Shown: piece by piece, positions 60,376 through 64,000 of the stretch
Layout of the letters: the number at the start of each line of letters is the position of its first letter
How positions within the stretch are numbered: the first letter of the stretch is position 1
DNA from: Trematomus loennbergii
Taxonomy: Eukaryota; Chordata; Actinopteri; Perciformes; Nototheniidae
Reading direction: 5' to 3'
Assembly: GCA_012861695.1 (NCBI GenBank)
Contig: JAAOOA010000148.1
Span: forward strand, 512,501 to 576,500
Length of the DNA stretch: 64,000 nt
Translations under genes and position numbers: made by a program
The notes under the pieces: generated by a model
The model's input: the letters and a program-made list of their open reading frames with translations, nothing else
What the model was told of the DNA's origin: nothing
The model's database searches: none

Positions 60376-60927
60376 TGGCACTACTTCTATTCTAACTTGA
60401 GCCAAAAGCAAAAAGGCGTGAGTGGTGACAGCGAGAAAAACAGAACATTGTCCTGTTGAAATAATGGCATGGAAATCTCCTGATATATATATATATGTTT
60501 GGTGTTAAGGCGCAGGAAGCATTGTGTTAATTAGCAGCACAAACACCTCTTGTTTACCGTATACCTGCTCGTAAACAAAGATATACGTAACTGTGTTGTG
60601 ACAAACGCTAGGATTGCTAATCAGTTAGCCTGCTTTCTGTTCTATATGAACTTTATACTATAACAAATGATTTACTTCAATGTTTTATGTCAACAAATTA
60701 CACATAATTGTATTAGGTTAGTTCTATAAATATTAGGTTCAACTTATAGTATTGCTTTCAACTCCACTGATACAATTTGATATACTACATTTAATTAAAG
60801 ACAACCTTTCAGTTTTATCAGTGTTAGTTACATGTTGAAGATGGATTTAGGCAGAGCATCACTGTCCTGCAGCCAAATACACTTCCAAAAGCATATATGT
60901 GTCCTTTTATTGAAGGTTAATGCGTCA
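60376..60927. other. Non-coding stretch, nothing recognised
   Basis: Short (TA)n at 60482-60498; otherwise unremarkable. Confidence 0.45.
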
Positions 60928-60935
60928 CTTACAAT

Positions 60936-62154
60936 CAGAGGTGGGAAGTATTGGAGTACAAATACTTCGTTACTGTACTTAAGTACATTTTCTGGTATCA
61001 GTACTTTACTCCACTACTTATTTTTCTGAGGACTTTTTACTTTTACTTCTTACATTTGAACACAATACCTGTACTTTCTACTTCTTACATTTGAACACAA
61101 ATACCTGTACTTTCTACTTCTTACATTTGAACACAAATACCTGTACTTTCTACTTCTTACATTTGAACACTAATACCTGTACTTTCTACTTCTTACATTT
61201 TGAACACAATACCTGTACTTTCTACTTCTTACATTTGAACACAAATACCTGTACTTTCTACTTCTTACATTTGAACACAAATACCTGTACTTTCTACTTC
61301 TTACATTTGAACACAAATACCTGTACTTTCTACTTCTTACATGTTGAACACAAATACCTGTACTTTCTACTTCTTACATTTGAACACAAATACCTGTACT
61401 TTCTACTTCTTACATTTGAACACAAATACCTGTACTTTCTACTTCTTACATGTTGAACACAAATACCTGTACTTTCTACTTCTTACATTTGAACACAAAT
61501 ACCTGTACTTTCTACTTCTTACATTTGAACACAAATACCTGTACTTTCTACTTCTTACATGTTGAACACAAATACCTGTACTTTCTACTTCTTACATTTG
61601 AACTCAAATACCTGTACTTTCTACTTCTTACATTTTGAACACAAATACCTGTACTTTCTACTTCTTACATTTAGAACACAAATACCTGAACTTTCTACTT
61701 CTTACATGTTGAACACAAATACCTGTACTTTCTACTTCTCACATTTCCAAACAGGCTGGTTCCTTTAGTTTGAATGTGTGTTTGGTGGCGTGATCATTAT
61801 TATTTAGAGTCATTGCGTGCCTATTGATTTGAACACGATCCGTGTATCCATCATTTCCTGGTCTTCTCTAAAGAAGAGGGACCAATGAAAACGTTGTCAT
61901 GTTGCCGTTGTTCAGCATGGAAACATTCATTAGCTAACAATGACATTATTGTTCTATTAATATAAAGGGAGGTCAGGTACTCTTTAAAACAGCTGCTAGT
62001 TATGGGTATTTTCACTTAGGTACATTTCAAAGCCCTCTTTACTTTTACTTGAGTAAAGAAGTTTAGTCAGTACTTCTACTTTTACCAGAGTATTTTTAAA
62101 CACGAGTGTCTGTACTTCTACGTGAGTAAAGGATGTGTACTTTTGCCATCTCTG
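60936..62154. mobile_element. hAT-like MITE with internal minisatellite (1.2 kb)
   Basis: Ends CAGAGGTGGGAAGTA and TACTTTTGCCATCTCTG, with AGTACTTTACTCC and ACTTGAGTAAAG phrasing inside. Flanking 8-mers CTTACAAT and GTTACAGT match at six of eight positions, a plausible old duplication. A 36-bp tandem array fills the left half. Confidence 0.8.
61044..61745 (+). repeat. 36-bp minisatellite inside the hAT-like MITE
   Basis: About 19 copies of TTACATTTGAACACAAATAC then CTGTACTTTCTACTTC, with a regular variant ACATGTTGAACAC about every third unit between 61340 and 61700. Its seed, TACTTCTTACATTTGAACAC, adjoins ordinary MITE sequence. Asn-Thr-Cys-Thr-Phe-Tyr frames are repeat translation. Confidence 0.97.
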
Positions 62155-62262
62155 GTTACAGTCAATATGTTACCATATCAATGAGTCCTATGAATAGATG
62201 TGAGGGTAAAGGGTGGTTATTAGTTATAACATGCACTTCACCATGGGTTAGATGCAACACAT
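62155..62262. other. Short non-coding gap
   Basis: Nothing recognised between the MITE and the SINE tail. Confidence 0.4.
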
Positions 62263-62325
62263 TACATGTCACTTGATAGACACTTTTACCCAACGCCACT
62301 TACATACATTCAATACTATTGAAGA
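62263..62325 (-). mobile_element. SINE tail fragment, copy 5
   Basis: ACATTACATGTCACTTGATA then GACACTTTTACCCAACGCCA and CTTACATACATTCAATACT is a mutated 3' end of the SINE. The head is absent. Confidence 0.75.
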
Positions 62326-63512
62326 TATTTAAGACGGCGGGATTTACGCTTTAAAAAAATAGGAGAAATAATAATAATGTTATCATTTATAGGCTTTAGA
62401 AAGTTCTGCAAACTTGAATAAAAGTGGTTAAATGACCCGGAGAGGATGGTCAACATTTGAATATTGTTGATTCAATTATGTTTTGCTTCATCAATAGGTC
62501 AGTGAAATGTGTGTCTTTCAGGGAACTCAGATATCAATATAATCTGCTCCTGCATCCTTTTCATAAAACCAGAAATACTGTGGAAAATACTGTTATCGTT
62601 CACAAGAGGGGAACCAACTCCATGCTGCTGAGACTTCCGTGCATTTCATACCAAATAGTGGGAAGGAAATGACAAGTAATTCAACAAAAAACAACATAAT
62701 TTCCCTTCAACAACATGTTTAATTGTCGAGGATGTTGTTTATGTTATTTACAGGACACAGGTTTGCTGTTCACTCCCAATTATTTTCCCGGCCACAGATG
62801 GGAGGATTTTCTTTTTTTTTAAACGAGCAAGCGGTGCCAGCTCTGAGAGGCTAGAGGGATTTAGTTAGAGGTGCAAACAATGGAGACCATTGACATTCAA
62901 ATTTATAATAAAGGTGAACTACAGAGTCCACAAAAGAGTATCTGGAACAAAAAGAGCTGTACTTGAGGCCGAGGAGACGGGGAAACCTTTTCAAACGGCT
63001 TTAAGTACATCATCGAACGGCCATTCTTCATCGTTTGCAGGCTTTGCTCGGACCGGACATTTATCACCCTGTAAGGTGTCTGATGGGACAAAAAGGCCCT
63101 GCAAAGTTTAATGAATCAGGCACGAGTGGCTATTAACATCCAGAACAATGCAGTATAACTGGAAACTAATGATGCATTGTTGCTCGAGCATCACAGTGTT
63201 GTGTGTGCAGAAAAGTCGAGTGCTTTTTTTTTAGAGTGAATGGGTCACAGTCTTTTCTATAATAACATAAAAAAGATTGTTGTAAGTTGTTGTTGATGTA
63301 TGCAGCCTTACATGGAACTTGTTAGGTGTATTTAGGGCATGTAAAGCACACACTTTGCTGACTAAAACCACATCCACAGTATATTGTTCCAATTTCAACA
63401 TAGTAATTAATATGCAGTGTAAACTCTTTAGGAATTTAGGAATTAGATGGAATTTGACAACTGTGGGGCTGTGAGGACAACATTAAGAAATAGCCAAGTA
63501 AGTATAAGAAGC
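62326..63512. other. Unique non-coding sequence
   Basis: No genes recognised. 62870-63180 is free of repeats, with balanced composition and AT-rich motif clusters (GACATTCAAATTTATAATAA, AAGTTTAATGAATCAG); a possible conserved non-coding element, untested. Confidence 0.4.
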
Positions 63513-63553
63513 CATATTATGCTTTTGGGGGTTTAACCTTTCCTGTAGTGTGT
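63513..63553 (+). mobile_element. MITE family M1, 5' fragment
   Basis: ATTATGCTTTTGGGGGTTTA then ACCTTTCCTGTAGTGTG matches the start of 7816-8213. It is cut off by the palindrome-family element. Confidence 0.6.
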
Positions 63554-64000
63554 TATGTAAGGGATAATGTGCAGCGACGCGGTCATTATGGGGAAAGAAC
63601 ACCTTCAGGCAGATCTAGATCCCTCCGCTTCGCGTCGGGCTCCTGATCTGCCTGAAGTGTTCTTTTCCCCATAATGACCAAGTCGCTGCACATTATCCCG
63701 CTTATTACATGGCCACATTCTCAACAAAGTAATGATATGACTCCCATTAATTGAAATGCTTTTATGGATTTAGAAAATGATTTTATTGATTTAAAAAATA
63801 GTTGTATTGATTTAAATTGACATGCATCCGCTAAGGAAAATAGTCCGTTGTTACCGTTTGAAAAAAAAAACTTAGCAACGCAACGGCAAGAAGGCGGAGC
63901 TTTTTGATTACAGATTTGAAAACATCGTTGCTTGCTTTAAAATTAGCACAATTCATTATGTCAAACCTTGGAAAGTATCTACATCCCTGCCCTAATGCCA
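63554..64000 (+). mobile_element. Palindrome-family element (family P), copy D (runs off the window)
   Basis: Begins with a near-perfect 54-bp-arm palindrome (63561-63614 and 63646-63699; GGGATAATGTGCAGCGACGC and its complement) around a 31-base loop, then TTATTACATGGCCACATTCT. The last 100 bases are the reverse complement of part of copy B (25190-25290). The right end is beyond the window. Confidence 0.8.

Overview
This window looks like nuclear DNA of a ray-finned fish, probably a percomorph. It contains one recognisable gene exon and is otherwise AT-rich, non-coding and crowded with decayed transposable elements and simple repeats. The organism call rests on three things: the exon is neuregulin-3-like with a vertebrate splice donor, the tRNA-derived SINE carries the tail motif GTCGCTTTGGATAAAAGC that is widespread in teleosts, and the mix of hAT, Harbinger-like and TTAA-flanked non-autonomous elements, an L2-like LINE and long CA/TG/GATA microsatellites is typical of fish.

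Layout. 1-306 is the start of nrg3 intron 1. 307-996 (minus strand) is nrg3 coding exon 1, which encodes the N-terminus, the signal-anchor membrane helix and the start of the Ser/Thr-rich stalk. It has one apparent single-base loss in a CCC run. The rest of the gene, including the EGF-like domain, lies beyond the left edge. About 997-3000 is its 5' UTR and promoter side: CpG-bearing around 2030-2160, then purine-rich. From 3 kb to 64 kb I find no other host gene, so this is the upstream flank of nrg3.

The flank is a mosaic of elements, many of which can be bounded from their ends and target-site duplications. They are: hAT-type at 20913-21426 (TSD CAATAGAG), 27484-30099 (TSD CTGAAAGC) and 60936-62154; TTAA-flanked at 10815-11299, 12935-13406, 22047-23193 and 51192-51678; a Harbinger-like element at 44586-45327 (TSD TTA); a foldback element at 30121-30598; a nested pair at 56737-57474; five SINE copies; and an L2-like LINE at 39151-40365. 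A further unclassified family with a terminal palindrome has four members at 14754-15868, 24750-25368, 52948-54559 and 63554 to the right edge.

The most notable pattern is that most minisatellites here can be tied to a mobile element. The 40-bp arrays lie inside two palindrome-family copies in opposite orientation 38 kb apart. A 57-bp array matches the tip of a MITE whose single-copy form survives at 34541-34619. A 36-bp array sits inside a hAT-like MITE. A roughly 145-bp periodic array inside the 2.6-kb hAT carries RFX X-box-like palindromes. I did not find an undescribed multi-gene system; the interest lies in repeat birth, nested insertions and possible regulatory cargo upstream of nrg3.
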